A DNA stretch of 64,000 bases from Falciphora oryzae (lineage: Eukaryota > Ascomycota > Sordariomycetes > Magnaporthales > Magnaporthaceae): the NCBI GenBank assembly GCA_000733355.1, contig JNVV01000014.1:721661-785660 (forward strand). The letters are read 5' to 3'. The translations under genes were made by a program, and so were the position numbers. Shown here piece by piece: positions 52,578 through 63,883 of the stretch (its first letter is position 1; every line of letters starts with the position of its first letter). The notes below the pieces were generated by a model. It was not told the origin of the DNA. It made no database searches and saw only the letters and a list, made by a program, of their open reading frames with translations.

Positions 52578-54717
52578 ATGGCGTCGACGCCGTTCATGTG
52601 CCTGATAGGGGCCTGGTGTGTCCTTATCGCCAAGTTGTACTGGGACCACAGGAGGAAAGAGAAGCTGCCCGAGGGCTCCAAGCCGCTGCCGGGCCCGAAG
52701 GGTGAGTCGGCTCTATCTACCGTCTGATTGTTGTTGTTGTTGTTATGTGTACAGACACACCATGTCTATATATAAATCTATGTGAACCTCAGACTGACTC
52801 TTGGGCGTTTCACGCCGCACCAACAACAGGCCTCCCTCTGGTAGGGCGTGTCCATGATGTGCCGGCGGACATGCCGTGGCTGAAGTTCCACGAGTGGACC
52901 AAGCAGTACGGCCCCATCTACCAGATGGAGATGTTCGGCCATGTGAACGTGTGGATCTCGTCGGAGCAGATCGCCCAGGACCTGCTGTCGCGGCGCGCGG
53001 CCATCTACTCGGACCGGCCTGTCATCCCGAATCTGCCCGACAACCGCACAAGCGGCAACTACCTCGCGCTGACTGGCCACAACGAGACATGGAAGTGCCA
53101 GCGCAAGTTGTGCAACCAGATGATGGCCACCAGCGCCAAGGACAACCTGCACTCGTACCCGACCCGCGAGCGCGACCGGTTCCTGCAGCTCATGGCCCTG
53201 GACTGTGGCAACTACGTCGAGTGGATCGAGCAGTTCACTGCCCGCACCGTGTCGCGCCTGTCCTGGGGATCGCCGCATCGTCAGGCCACCCTCCGCCAGA
53301 CCACCTTTGGCCTGCTCGAGACCATCTCGCCCGGCGGCTCCCTGCCCAACATCGTCTCCTGGCTCGGCCACCTGCCACTTAAGCTGAGCCCCTGGCAGAA
53401 GAAGGAGAAGACCCGACACGCACGCGAAAAGGAATTGTTTATGGGAAATGTCGCCGATGTCAAGGCAGGCATTGCCAACAACACCGCCGCCCCCAGCTTC
53501 ACGCGCACCTTCCTCGAGGAGCTCGAGCGCAATCCCCGCGGTAGCAAGGCCGAGGACGACGCGCACGTGGCCGAAGCGACGTACGTGGTTGGCCAGATGG
53601 CCATCGCCGGCGCTCTGACCATCGGCAGCCCCATCCAGAGCTTCATCCTTGCCATGCTGCACTACCCAGACTGGCTCGCGCGTCTCCAGAACGAGATCGA
53701 TACCCAACTCGGCGGCCGCTGCCCCCAGTGGGAAGACCGCGAGAAGCTGCCCATGCTGCGCGCCACGGTCAAGGAGACTCTGCGCTGGCGCCCCCCTGTC
53801 CCCACTGGTATCCCGCACGCGAGCGAGAAGGACGACGTCTACAATGGCTACTTTATCCCTAAGGGCGCCACCATGCACTCGCTGGAGTGGTAAGTCCCTT
53901 GTCGGATGTCTTTGTTCATCCGTCGTATGCTGATATTGACGATTCTCACTTCAGGTCTCTGACTCGCAACGAGGGCCTGTACCCCGATCCCGAGGCTTTC
54001 AACCCCGCCCGCTGGCTGGAGCCGTCGTACCCGACCTACAAGGAGCCGCTTACCGTCTACCCCAACCTGGCCGGGTATAGCCAGTTCGGATTCGGCCGAC
54101 GCACGTGCCAGGGTGTTCCCATCGCCGACCAGGACCTCTTCCTCTCCATGGGTGGCCTCGCCTGGGCTTTTGACATCCGCCACAAGCTCGGCTACGATGG
54201 CAAGCCCATCCCCGTGCACTGGAACTCGTACTCGTCCCTGCTCATCGCCAAGCCGCTGCGCTTCGACTTCGACTGCGTCCTCCGCGAGGGCAAGGGGCCC
54301 ATTCTGGATCGTATGGCCACGGCCGTGCGCGAGATGGAAGAAGAGGAGATCAGGGTCGCGCGCCTGGCCGCCAGCGGAAAGGGTAGCGACAGCACTGTTA
54401 GCGCCACTACTAGCCCAACCAGCACTGCTCCCGCCGTGAAGGCCACCCCCGCCAAGCCGCGCGTCACCATCGTCGAGAAGGAGGTCAGCAACGACGAGCT
54501 CATGTCAGAGACGGGCACTCTCGCCAGCGGCACCGATAGCGACACGGACAGCCTGCGCGACTCGATGCTTCTGTCTGCAGCCGAGAGCGAGCGCAGCTCC
54601 AGCGTCTACTCGAGCGACTCGGACGAGCCGCGGCGGGAGAAGCCCATCACTGGGCCGACTCTCAAGTCGGCCACTAGCATCATGTTTTCTCAGCTGCCTG
54701 GCGGTTGGAAGCAATGA
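52578..54717 (+). CDS. Cytochrome P450 monooxygenase with acidic C-terminal extension
   Basis: Exons 52578-52701, 52830-53889 and 53955-54717; introns of 128 bp and 65 bp. The product is 648 residues. A short N-terminal membrane anchor (FMCLIGAWCVLIAKLYW) leads to the proline hinge LPGPKGLPLVGRVHD. The K-helix ExxR is present (VKETLRWRPP) and the heme loop reads FGFGRRTCQG with Cys at about 446. The I-helix lacks the usual acid-threonine pair: it reads QMAIAGALTIGSP where AGxDT is expected. After the P450 fold comes an additional region of about 120 residues, rich in Ser, Glu and Asp, not found in ordinary P450s. It presumably oxidises a small molecule at the ER; the substrate is unknown. No neighbouring biosynthetic genes point to a cluster. 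Confidence 0.9.
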
Positions 54718-56555
54718 TGACATTTTCCTTTGTATTTTGACGTTTTCTTTCAACCCAATTCTCTCGCTTTCTTGCTATATCCACCACCGCTTCTGCTTCT
54801 ATTATGATGATATCCAGTCCTCCGACGACACGACTGTTCGTGGGACAGGAAGAAGTGGGGATTTGGTCAACCGGGAAAGAATGGCTGTTACTTGTTGTTA
54901 TCATCATACCCCTGCTTCGTCCAATGCCCGCCCGTCTCCACGGGCATGGATGGTTACAGTTCTTATTTTTCTTTTCCTTGGCTTTCGTTTACCCTGGTAC
55001 CAACTAATGACCGCTTTGGAAGGCAAGTGATGGGTAATTAGGTACAATAAACTGCCTCTTTGGGGAAGATCTTGAACATGATGTCTGTCTCTTTGCCTCG
55101 TCGTCCCGTTCAAGCTGCGCCAACCGTCATCAACACAAGCTAAAATCGGACTGTCTGATAAAACAGATAGGATTTGTTTTTAGTGCTCGCGCATTCGGGT
55201 CGCCCGACTGTGTGAAGGAGGCATGCTCAGCAGACTCATCCAATATGTATGCGCTTTAGTCATCGGAGGCTCAACAAGAACGTTAGCAACATGGTGATGT
55301 TGGCTTCCTGGGCAGTACCAAGCAATATGGAGCTTTGTTTAGAGCAAGTGTCTTTCTGCACAAGAGTGCAAGTTAGGTATGTCGATAAGTGGAGGGCAGC
55401 GGGGAGAATCTGTGCTTTACTCCTCCTACACAGCTAGCTCCCGCCTTTGCAGGGGGGACGAGGGCCTAGACGGCACGAACGCAGCAAGCAGCCACGCAGT
55501 CAAGGGCGCGCCAAACATACTGGCTAACATGGGCTTTGAGGATGGGTGGGTTTCGTCCTCGTGCTCGGGTTCGGAACCTTGCCCGAGCAAGGTTCTGGCC
55601 GATGCCCGCGATAACGCAGCATGCAAATCCTTCTTTTGGGACGGGAAGGAAGAGTAAGCATAACGGGAGACTAAAAAGTCGAAAGGCGCCAGATACCAGG
55701 CGCGCTGCTGGCCCACCCCTAACCGCTTGCAGGTGGTAGGAAAGCGCCGGCCCGGGGAGCCCCTACTTGTCAAAGAATGGGAACAGACCGTGGTCAAGGC
55801 CCCGAAGCGTCCAGTGGGAAGAGCTCTGGTCTGGCGCGCTCGGAACATTTGCCCCAGGGACGGGGCAGGGGCTCGCGAGGTGTAGGGAGGATGAGAGAAA
55901 GTGGGCGAACGCCCAAGCAGAAAGGCTTATCGTTCCGTTCGAGCTTGAACCCAGCCGACAGGCTATGCTCGTCCCATACCCAGACAAACATTTCGAGATC
56001 AGACGGGCTCCGATCGAGCGTTTGCGACGATGTCCAGTTCGGGGATGGCGAAAAAGAAAACGGGCATTAGTTTGAACCAAAACTTCGGCAGAACGAGACA
56101 AAACAGACAGGGCATAGTGGTTGCAGATGGGAGCGACGAAACCAGGAATATGCAATCGGGAGCCGATCCGGTGTTGTCTTGTTCAAAACGCAGCTAAGAC
56201 GGGAGAGATCGTGATGCAGACTGCCCCTGGGGCGCTGGTGCGCTCTGCCGGTGCTTGGCGGGCTCGGCGCCCGGAGATGGGACGGGATACAAGGGGTTGG
56301 TGGCTTGTGCGAATACGCATGCACGTCGAGCTGCTGGCCTGTCTGCTGGCTTGCAAGAATTGCGTGTCACCGTGGACGTCATTGCTCGCAGCATGTGCTG
56401 GGCACGTAACGCAACAGAGAAGATGGGGAAGAAGCGGAAGATACGAGTAAAGGCGAATCCGCGAATCATCGTGTCATTTGTGGGCTATCAATACACCTGT
56501 CGGATCAGCCTCACAAGCTCCACCTCCCCTGGTGCAGTGCAAGACTCGGCGACGC
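54718..56555. other. Intergenic region between P450 and CON-10-like gene
   Basis: The 3' flank of the P450 contains a short AT-rich stretch; the rest is unique, mid-GC sequence. Frames on both strands (for example at 55426-55848, minus) have no domain features. Confidence 0.45.
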
Positions 56556-57096
56556 TCACGACGCCTCGCCGCCATGCGACGCCAAGCCGCCCTTGTGCCC
56601 AGCCTCCTTGGCCCTCCAGCTCCCCTCCTCAAACTGACCACCACCGCCCGCCGCCGTCTCGCTGGCCTCCTCCGACAAGCCGTGCGCGGCGAGCCCTCCC
56701 TTGTGGCCGGCCTCCTTGGCCTTCCAGCTGCCCGGCTCGAACGAGCCCGAGGACGCCTTGCCGCCGGCCGAGGCGATTTCGCGCTGAGGAATATGCCGTT
56801 AGAGGGTGGGACGTGCGACGGGGCGAGACGCAAAGGGGATGAGGGAGGTGGCTCTACTTGCCTGTCGCTCGGGATCCATGCTGGCGAACCCTTGCTTGCC
56901 GGTTCCGCTGTTGTCGGCGCTGCTCTCCGTCGCCGTCGACGATGATGATGCCTTGCCGCCCTTTGATGCGGCGGCCCGAACCTCCTCTTTGGGGCTGTGG
57001 GAGCGTGGTCGTGGTTAGCAAATGCGGCGACCGGGGGAGCGAAGTGCAATGTCGTGCTCACCGGTTGGCAAAGTTTCCGGGGTTGCTGTCGGCCAT
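56556..57096 (-). CDS. CON-10-like KGG-repeat stress/conidiation protein
   Basis: Exons on the minus strand: 57096-57062, 56994-56862 and 56783-56556; 131 residues. The first intron (67 bp) has GTGAGC...CACAG. The second (78 bp) begins GCAAGT and ends CTCAG, so it is a GC-AG intron. The protein is small, hydrophilic and built of short repeats: NPGNFANR, PKEEVRAAASKGGKAS, GFASMDPERQREIASAGGKA, GSWKAKEAGHKGGLAAHG and a second GSWRAKEAGHKGGLASHG. This is the pattern of fungal CON-10 proteins and bacterial stress-induced KGG repeats. Relatives accumulate in conidia and under stress; the biochemical role is unknown. The splice choice restores the family motif DPERQREIAS exactly. Confidence 0.82.
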
Positions 57097-58065
57097 GGTT
57101 CAAGATTGGGCGAGGTGAGGATCTGATGTAATCTCTGGATGGTGTGCTAATGCGAATGGAGCTGATGGAAACGTTCGCAGGATGGTGGGTAGACTGAATG
57201 CTGGGTTGAAGCAACGAGAATGGAGATGATGGATGTGTTTTATGTCTTCGGGAACGGTCGTTACGTCTCGAAAATGGGCCGTGCTAAAAATGCTGTCATT
57301 ACTGCCTACGGTTTGTTTGCTTCTGCGTGCGCATCTTTCTGGTTTCTGCCGCGCAAAGCGGCCGTGTGATGTCAGTCCGCAAGCAACTGACATCATTGAT
57401 ACGCGTGCTGTGTTTGGTCGAGGAAGGCGACAGGGGAGCATGGCTCTCTTCCCTGGCAAGCCACAAACACTCGCCCAAACATGGAGCAAGCAGGCACACT
57501 GGATCTTCGATTGGGACTGGAACTGCTGGGTGGATTGGATATTGTGACACAAGGGCAGGTAAATAACACAAGATAATACACCAAAAAAAAAAAAAAAACA
57601 AATCGTTGGGGAATGGGTATTTGATATGGATGCTATACATACAAGCGAGAGACCGTCCCAAAACAAACCCGAAACAGATGTAGCAGAACAGATGAATAAG
57701 GGAGAGGGAAAATGACATAATAAAATTAGAAAATCCCACCCGCAGTAGCCTTCCTCCTTTTCCCCGACCGACCCAATCTCGTCGCAGTATGCGGTGTGTG
57801 TTGTGTGTGGTGTTTGTTGGTGGGCTCAAGGCACCCACCCTAGGCGCTTCCAGTAGCTCTGTATATATCCTCATTACCTCTTCGTGTGCTTCACTTGCCC
57901 TCTTTCTCGCCTCGGCGTGTTCCTGTCTGGACCTTCTGCGAACTTTGCCAGGTCGTTTCCTTTTCGAAAATCCCCGTCGTACACTTGGAGCTGCAAGAGC
58001 TCGTTTTGAAAGGGTTAGATAAGATTATAGGAAAAAAGAAAAGCGAATGTGTCCGGTCAAGGCGC
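57097..58065. other. Intergenic, 5' side of CON-10-like gene
   Basis: No supported gene. It should carry the promoter of the minus-strand CON-10-like gene and the 3' flank of the repeat protein at 58066. A 16-A run lies at about 57583-57598. Confidence 0.45.
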
Positions 58066-61000
58066 TCAAAGCTCATCCCGAACACGATCGGTGGCGCTTT
58101 TCACGGCCTCGGTGGCCTCGCTCGCCACGCTGGCCGCCTTGTCCCCGGCAACCTTTGCCGTGGCGGTAGCCTCGGCGTAGGCGGCACCGAGGCGAGAAAA
58201 GACGCTCTCCGAGAAGCTTTGCTCCTTGCCGACGAGCAGCTCCGACACTATGCTGCTGACAACGGCGTACTGCTTGGCAGCCTCAGCTGACGCCGTGGCC
58301 GCCGCGCTGTAGACGCTTTCGTACCACGGTGTCGGTGTCGGCGCGCCGTAGACGCGCGCGCTCAGTTGGCTGACGATAGCCTCCCAGTTGGCCGAAACAG
58401 CGCTGCCAGCAGCGTCAACCACGGACGACGCGTTGTCGAAGCCCGCCGCAGCCGCCGACGACACGTTCTCGCCGACGACAGAGACGGCCGAGGCGGCAGA
58501 CTCGCTGGCCACTGACGCAACAGACGAAACGGTGCCTGCAATGTCCGTTGGCGTCGGCGTGGCCGTCAGAGAGCTGTAGGCCGACGATGCCGCTGCTAGG
58601 AACTCGGAGTAGCGGGCCTGCGCCACGCCCAGCCCGGCGTAGTAGTTGAACTGAGCATTCTGCAGCAGCCTCTCGACAGGCGACGCAGGAGTCGGGGTAG
58701 CCACGCCAATGGCCACCTTCACACTCTCGTACCGCTCCTCGGCCCAGGCGCGTCCCTGGCTCAGGCGCGAGGCAGCGATGGCCTCGATGGCGGTCCAGTC
58801 AACGTAGGGTGTCGGCGTTGGCGTGGGGGCAACCTTGGCTGAGGCAGCGCCGTATATGCTCTCGGCCGAGTGGACGGCCTCGTCGAGGCGAGAGCTGGCT
58901 GACGCCACGGCTTTGCTGTAGGCTGCCGACACGGACGAGAGAAGCGACGAGTGCATTGGCAGCGGGGTGCCCTGCATGTTGGCCGAGATCAGCGACAGCG
59001 CCGAATCGTACTGCACCGAAGCCCGCGACATGGCAACCGAGTAGGCCGACGACGCCACCGACGAGATTTTGGCTGGCACGTCCGCGCCGGCTTGTTTGAT
59101 GGACTCTACCGTGTCATCATCGATGATGGGCTTCCGGCTGGGGACCGCTTGGGCTGCGGCTCCGAACATGGCAGACTTGACCGTCGAAGCAGTCTGAGCG
59201 GGCGGCACTTGGTCAAGCTCAACCTCCTCGTCATCCCCGTGGTCGTCCTCTGGGAGCTGGGCCGTAGAGTCGTCGGAAGACTGCGGCACAGGCACCGGCG
59301 CCGGCTTGTCGGCATCTCCTGAACCAGGAGCAGTGGTCTCGCTGGCATTTGCGACGATTACAGGAATGTCGGCCACGGCCTCTGCCGAGGCAAGCGGCTG
59401 CTTCAAGCTGGAGGAGGGGGACTCGGTGTTGGTGTGGATGGAAGCGGAGGAGCCGCCGGTGGATGACGGCGACAGGGTCTCGTCGACGAGGCTGGAGACC
59501 TGTTCCGATGCACTCTCTGATGCGCTGCTGAAGGCCGAGCTCAGCGACGAGATGACGCTCTCGGCGGACTCTACGGAGGTGGCGGCAGACGAAACGTCAG
59601 CATGGCTGGCGCTGCTGTCGCTGGCCGGCGAGGCCGCAGCCGACACAGAGGCCTCGCTCTCAAGGACCTTCTCAGTAGGCTCCGACACTTGCGTGTCCAC
59701 AGTGTCTGCCTCCTTCACCTGTTCTTGAACGCCTTCCTCGGCCGGGGACACTGGCTTTGGCTGGGACTTGAGCTTTTGGGCGGCCTCGTAAGCGGCCTGG
59801 GTCTTTTCTGTGTCGAATTCGTTGCTGTCATCGAGAATGGATAGCTTGAGGAGGGCGACCTGCTTAAGTCGACCAAGCTCCCTGGCGGCGTTGGAGGCCA
59901 GCTCCATGGCGCGGTCCTCAATGGCCTGGCCCTCGTTCTGACACTCGATCAGGCCCGGGTGCGAGACGACGAGCTTCTCGAGGTCCTGCTCCCACTCGTC
60001 GAAGCGCTTCTTGAGCAGGTGGTACTTGGCCCAGTCCTTGTAGGTGATGCCGTCCATCCACGCCCACTTCATGCCGATCTTCTGTAGCGCTAGGTCGCGG
60101 ATGGAGCCGAGGATCTCAAAGTGGCTGTCGGCCGCTGCCGTCACCTGCGTGCGGACCTCGTCGTCAAAGTTCTCGTGCCATGTGCGCACGGCGCCGGCGC
60201 GCTCCTTGATCTGAAGCCCGCTCGCCCGGACGGCGCTGGCAATCTGCTCCTCGCCCGCAGCCGGCGTTGCCGAGCCCTTCTGGACGGAGCCGACGACCTC
60301 GATGATGCGACGGCGCAGCGTCACGAGCTCCGAGACGAGCGACGCCTGCAGCTTGGCCAGCAGCGCCTGGCCGGTGCCGTGGATCTCGTGCTCGACCATC
60401 TGCGTGGCGATCTCGTTGACACGCTCCTGGATCTCGGCCGCGCCCTCGTCGGCGGCCTTGGTGTACTTCTCCTGCCAGCGCTTGAGGTCCTCGGCGACTG
60501 TCTCGCGCGCTATCCGGCGCTTCTCCTCCTCGTCCGCGTCGGCCTCGGGCGCCTCGACCTGCTCCAGCATGTTTTCGCTGAACTTGGGCAGCGGAGTCCC
60601 CGCGGGCTTCACGACCGATGCGATGGAGCTGCTCAGGGCCGAGGCAGCCGACTTGATGGCGGAGCTAGCGGAGCTCACGACGGGGGGCGCCGAGTAGGCG
60701 GCGCTGGTCGGGGTGGTGGAGGCCGTGGGCTTGGTGAAGGACGAGGCGGCCTTGCTCGAGATGGTCTTGGAGAAGGGCTCGGACGAGGGCTTGTGGGCGC
60801 CGGTATGGTTGTACCTACCGAGGCGCTTGCCGATCTTGACCAGCTGCGGCTCGACCGTGTCGGTGTAGATGACCCTCACCTGAGGCCAGACGGTGGTGTC
60901 GAGGAAGATGCAGGTCTTGTTCCAGGCCCAGATGGCCGAAGGGACGGCCGTGTTGGCGGTGAAGTGGGAGGCGGCGGCATAGCCCTGGAGGACGTAGGGC

Positions 61001-61653
61001 TGGACGAAGTCGTAGGTGGGCCGGATGACCTCGTGGTAGGTCTGCAGGGCGCTGGTGCGGGCGATGTCGTAGTAGGGTCCGGCGACGGCCGAGGCGCGGT
61101 CGACATGCGGGGCCAGCGACGCGTCGTACTTGGCGCGGGCCAGGGTCTGGTACTTGAGCAGCTGGGGCTGGACCGTCTTCTGCCACTGGGCGTGGCCGAG
61201 GGCCTGGGCCTTGGAGGCGGCGGGCGCACCGTACTTGACTGCGTAGCCCCAGGCGGGGGTCAGGACGGCGCGGTCGACGGCGTCGTAGTGGGGCTGGACC
61301 GTCTTGACGTAGGGGGCGGCGTAGGTGTTGTAGTAGGGCTCGACGTGGGGGACGACGATGTGCTTGAGCTGGAAGTAGGGCACGCAGACGGCGGGCGAGG
61401 CGTCGGTGCAGCGGTCGAGCGTCTCGGGGCAGCGGAAGAGGATGGTGATGATAGCGTACCAGGTCAGTAACCTTGCGCCGAGCCCAAAGAGGCTGGACAG
61501 GATGCCGCCGGACCGCGCCGACGCGGGCGTCCTCCTGGGCGCCTTGACGACATGGCCATTAGCTGACGGGGCCGCGACGGGAGTTGCGGCCTTGGAGGAT
61601 CGCGAGGGCTTCGATCGGACCGAGCCGTTGGTCTTTTGGCCGTTGGTAGGCAT
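58066..61653 (-). CDS. Large Ala/Ser-rich repeat protein with one membrane segment
   Basis: A 1195-residue, intronless protein of unknown function, of a type found across filamentous ascomycetes. A basic Ser/Pro-rich N-terminus (1-45) precedes one hydrophobic segment (about 50-72, LLTWYAIITILF). Residues about 90-275 form degenerate repeats of about 20 residues with Tyr/Pro pairs (VEPYYNTYAAPYVKTVQPHY, IRPTYDFVQPYVLQGYAAAS). A charged helical region with coiled-coil character follows (about 370-650, RRIARETVAEDLKRWQEKY). Then comes a long Ser/Ala/Glu-rich disordered stretch and, from about 880, spaced repeats with TPTP boxes (VAPTPTPTPYVDW, YGAPTPTPWYESVYSAA) separated by Ala-rich amphipathic helices. 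The repeats resemble those of lipid-droplet or membrane-coating proteins, but this is only an analogy. The start is the first in-frame ATG. Confidence 0.85.
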   Translation of the reverse strand: MPTNGQKTNGSVRSKPSRSSKAATPVAAPSANGHVVKAPRRTPASARSGGILSSLFGLGARLLTWYAIITILFRCPETLDRCTDASPAVCVPYFQLKHIVVPHVEPYYNTYAAPYVKTVQPHYDAVDRAVLTPAWGYAVKYGAPAASKAQALGHAQWQKTVQPQLLKYQTLARAKYDASLAPHVDRASAVAGPYYDIARTSALQTYHEVIRPTYDFVQPYVLQGYAAASHFTANTAVPSAIWAWNKTCIFLDTTVWPQVRVIYTDTVEPQLVKIGKRLGRYNHTGAHKPSSEPFSKTISSKAASSFTKPTASTTPTSAAYSAPPVVSSASSAIKSAASALSSSIASVVKPAGTPLPKFSENMLEQVEAPEADADEEEKRRIARETVAEDLKRWQEKYTKAADEGAAEIQERVNEIATQMVEHEIHGTGQALLAKLQASLVSELVTLRRRIIEVVGSVQKGSATPAAGEEQIASAVRASGLQIKERAGAVRTWHENFDDEVRTQVTAAADSHFEILGSIRDLALQKIGMKWAWMDGITYKDWAKYHLLKKRFDEWEQDLEKLVVSHPGLIECQNEGQAIEDRAMELASNAARELGRLKQVALLKLSILDDSNEFDTEKTQAAYEAAQKLKSQPKPVSPAEEGVQEQVKEADTVDTQVSEPTEKVLESEASVSAAASPASDSSASHADVSSAATSVESAESVISSLSSAFSSASESASEQVSSLVDETLSPSSTGGSSASIHTNTESPSSSLKQPLASAEAVADIPVIVANASETTAPGSGDADKPAPVPVPQSSDDSTAQLPEDDHGDDEEVELDQVPPAQTASTVKSAMFGAAAQAVPSRKPIIDDDTVESIKQAGADVPAKISSVASSAYSVAMSRASVQYDSALSLISANMQGTPLPMHSSLLSSVSAAYSKAVASASSRLDEAVHSAESIYGAASAKVAPTPTPTPYVDWTAIEAIAASRLSQGRAWAEERYESVKVAIGVATPTPASPVERLLQNAQFNYYAGLGVAQARYSEFLAAASSAYSSLTATPTPTDIAGTVSSVASVASESAASAVSVVGENVSSAAAAGFDNASSVVDAAGSAVSANWEAIVSQLSARVYGAPTPTPWYESVYSAAATASAEAAKQYAVVSSIVSELLVGKEQSFSESVFSRLGAAYAEATATAKVAGDKAASVASEATEAVKSATDRVRDEL

Positions 61654-61894
61654 GCTGGCGGCGTCCTGTTCAGCACCAGGCCGAAGACAGGCGGATCGAG
61701 AGAGCCAGTGCTGGGGCGAGTAGGACGCCGAGACGTTGATGGCGGAAAGCGCTCGTCTGTTAGTGCGTGGTGCGAGGGCGCGCGATGCGGTGGTGCGGGT
61801 CGTGTCAGTCAGCTATCAGCAAAGAGTCCGTTGCTCGAGCGGACTGGCCATTTGTCACGGGAAGCGCAGCGCCGTTGCAGATGGCGATGGCTTT

Positions 61895-61928
61895 GGGTGG
61901 TGGTGGTGGTGGTGATGATGGTGGTGGC
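61895..61928 (+). repeat. GGT/GAT trinucleotide repeat
   Basis: (GGT)n with two GAT units. Confidence 0.85.
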
Positions 61929-63211
61929 GGGCGTGAAGGGAATGCAAGCACGAGGAAAAAAAGTCCAAGGTGGCCACCTGGAGCTTTCCAGGCTGCCGAG
62001 GAGGGAATTGGCCCATGAGCACGGGTGTGGGAGTGGGGCGCGCTGACGGCTGCGCTGATAAGCATATGTTGGTTGCAGGGGAGAGGGCAGCATGCCAACC
62101 GACGGGACCAGACTCCATACTCCAAACATGGCGCCAGTGGAGCCGCGTCCTGGCCGAGCAGCCTCCCACGACGACGTCAACGTACCGCATCTTGACCGCC
62201 GAGGTCGATCCGGACGACCGACCGGACCCTGACCAGGGGCGTGTGACTGCGGTATTGGTGGGCGTCTGGTGCTGGTGGGGAGCTAGAGCTGCTGCTGCCG
62301 CTGCTCGTCGAGCATCAAATTTGATGGAGCTGCACATGCAAGCAGATTGATGGCACGAACTACAGACGAAAAGAAAGGGGTCGACATGCGTTGTTTATAA
62401 CCACCACTGGATGTGAATTTCTGGTTGCACGTCTATCTCTCCAACTCAGCGATCCTTTCCTGTGTTTGACAGTCGTGATCTTTACACTCTGCATGCATCC
62501 AAACGCAAAATGTGGCTCGTCAGGAGAGCGCGATGACGTCCACGGGATGGCGCTAAAGCGATTGGTGTGTAGACCTGTCCTGGCTTTGTGCAACCAGTGC
62601 CTTGGCGGGGAGCTCGCCGCTGTCCCGAAGGCGCGGCCTGGTTGGTCCAGTCGACGGCGATGGCGTTGTGTGGGTGGCGTCTTGTTGACTGTGGGATTTT
62701 TGACCAGGACAGTGACATAATTCATTCCCCTCGCCGCCGAATTTGAAACGTGCAGTTCAATCATTTTCATTGCACCGCACGAAACGGCGGGAAGGGGAAG
62801 CAACCACTGGCTTGGAACAATGGGGATGGAGGTGCTGGAACTCAGTCCATGTTGCACGCGCTCAGCTTCATGACTGGAGCTTCCAGCCAAAAGAATCAGC
62901 AACCACCCTTTTCTCGCAGACATCTGCCGAGCCTGCCTGCTAAGACTGGATCTGTTGATGTCCCCAGGAGTGTTATCTAATGGCGACAAGACCTGATGCT
63001 TTATCCCCAGGCGCCTGCACGCCCGTTTCCTGTGGGGGTGTGAAACGAGTCGACGTCATTGGATGGCAAAATCTGGCTCGTCTACCACACAGCCACAGGT
63101 GGCGCTCTCCAGATTCTTGGCGGTCTGTCAGCCACACTGGGACAGTCAGACGCCCAGGCTCTTTCTCTCGCCGCCGTCATTCGTCACTGTGGGATAGCAC
63201 GGCCCACCCGA

Positions 63212-63213
<2 letters not shown>

Positions 63214-63242
<29 letters not shown>
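63214..63242 (+). repeat. Poly-T tract (29 T)
   Basis: Uninterrupted T-run, which equals a 29-A tract on the minus strand. Confidence 0.9.
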
Positions 63243-63883
63243 GGCTTCTGCTTCCCAGCTTGGAAGGCCAGATCGAGCCGGCAGCGAACCAACCTGATAA
63301 ACTGGTGGTGGTCCTCCAAGATTCCTGTCGCGTGCAGCCGTGCTGTCTGCAACAAAGAGGAAGGCCAACCCGCGTCTTCCAGCCCACACCTGCACCCCTC
63401 CGCCCATCGAAGGCTGCGGTCTTTAATCGCCACAGCGGGCGGCGACGTCGCCGGCATCCTCGTCCACCGCACACGGGCGAAACCCACCGAGCAAACACGA
63501 CACGAGGCAGGCCAGACCCTCCCCATCGCTCAACCCACGCCCACCATCGAATTGCCTGCACCCGACCGTCGATTTTTGTGGCTGCTCTGCTTCGCCTGGG
63601 CGACGAGCGAGCAAATCCCTCTAATCCCTCTAATCCCTCCTACTGATTTTACCATCACCCGCCGACGCAGACCCCCAGGCTGGGGCAGACCGACACCACC
63701 CCGAGTGAGCCGCGCGCCCGATCTTGCGCCCCTCAATTCCCTGCCCTGCTTGAGCCGCCCTCCGCCCATAGACCGAACTGGCTGAGCCAGCAAGACATTC
63801 CCCCTCCCGTTTGTCGGATGGCGCACCCTTGAAGCGACCACTTTGTCTCGCTCCGCCCCTGCCTGCTTGTGGAAACAGGAACC

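Larger units (their letters stand above)
61654..63883. other. Divergent intergenic region near window end
   Basis: Carries the promoters of the repeat protein (minus) and of the partial gene at 63884 (plus). It contains a GGT repeat (61895-61928), a 29-T run (63214-63242) and three copies of CCCTCTAAT-like units at about 63617-63645. No other gene is supported. Confidence 0.45.

Noticed and set aside
52778..53878. 366-codon frame antisense to the P450
   Set aside because: Shadow frame; the sense strand has ExxR and heme motifs and correct splice sites.
60121..61470. 449-codon + strand frame antisense to the repeat protein
   Set aside because: Gly/Arg/Leu-rich complement of Ala/Ser-rich coding sequence; no signature of its own.
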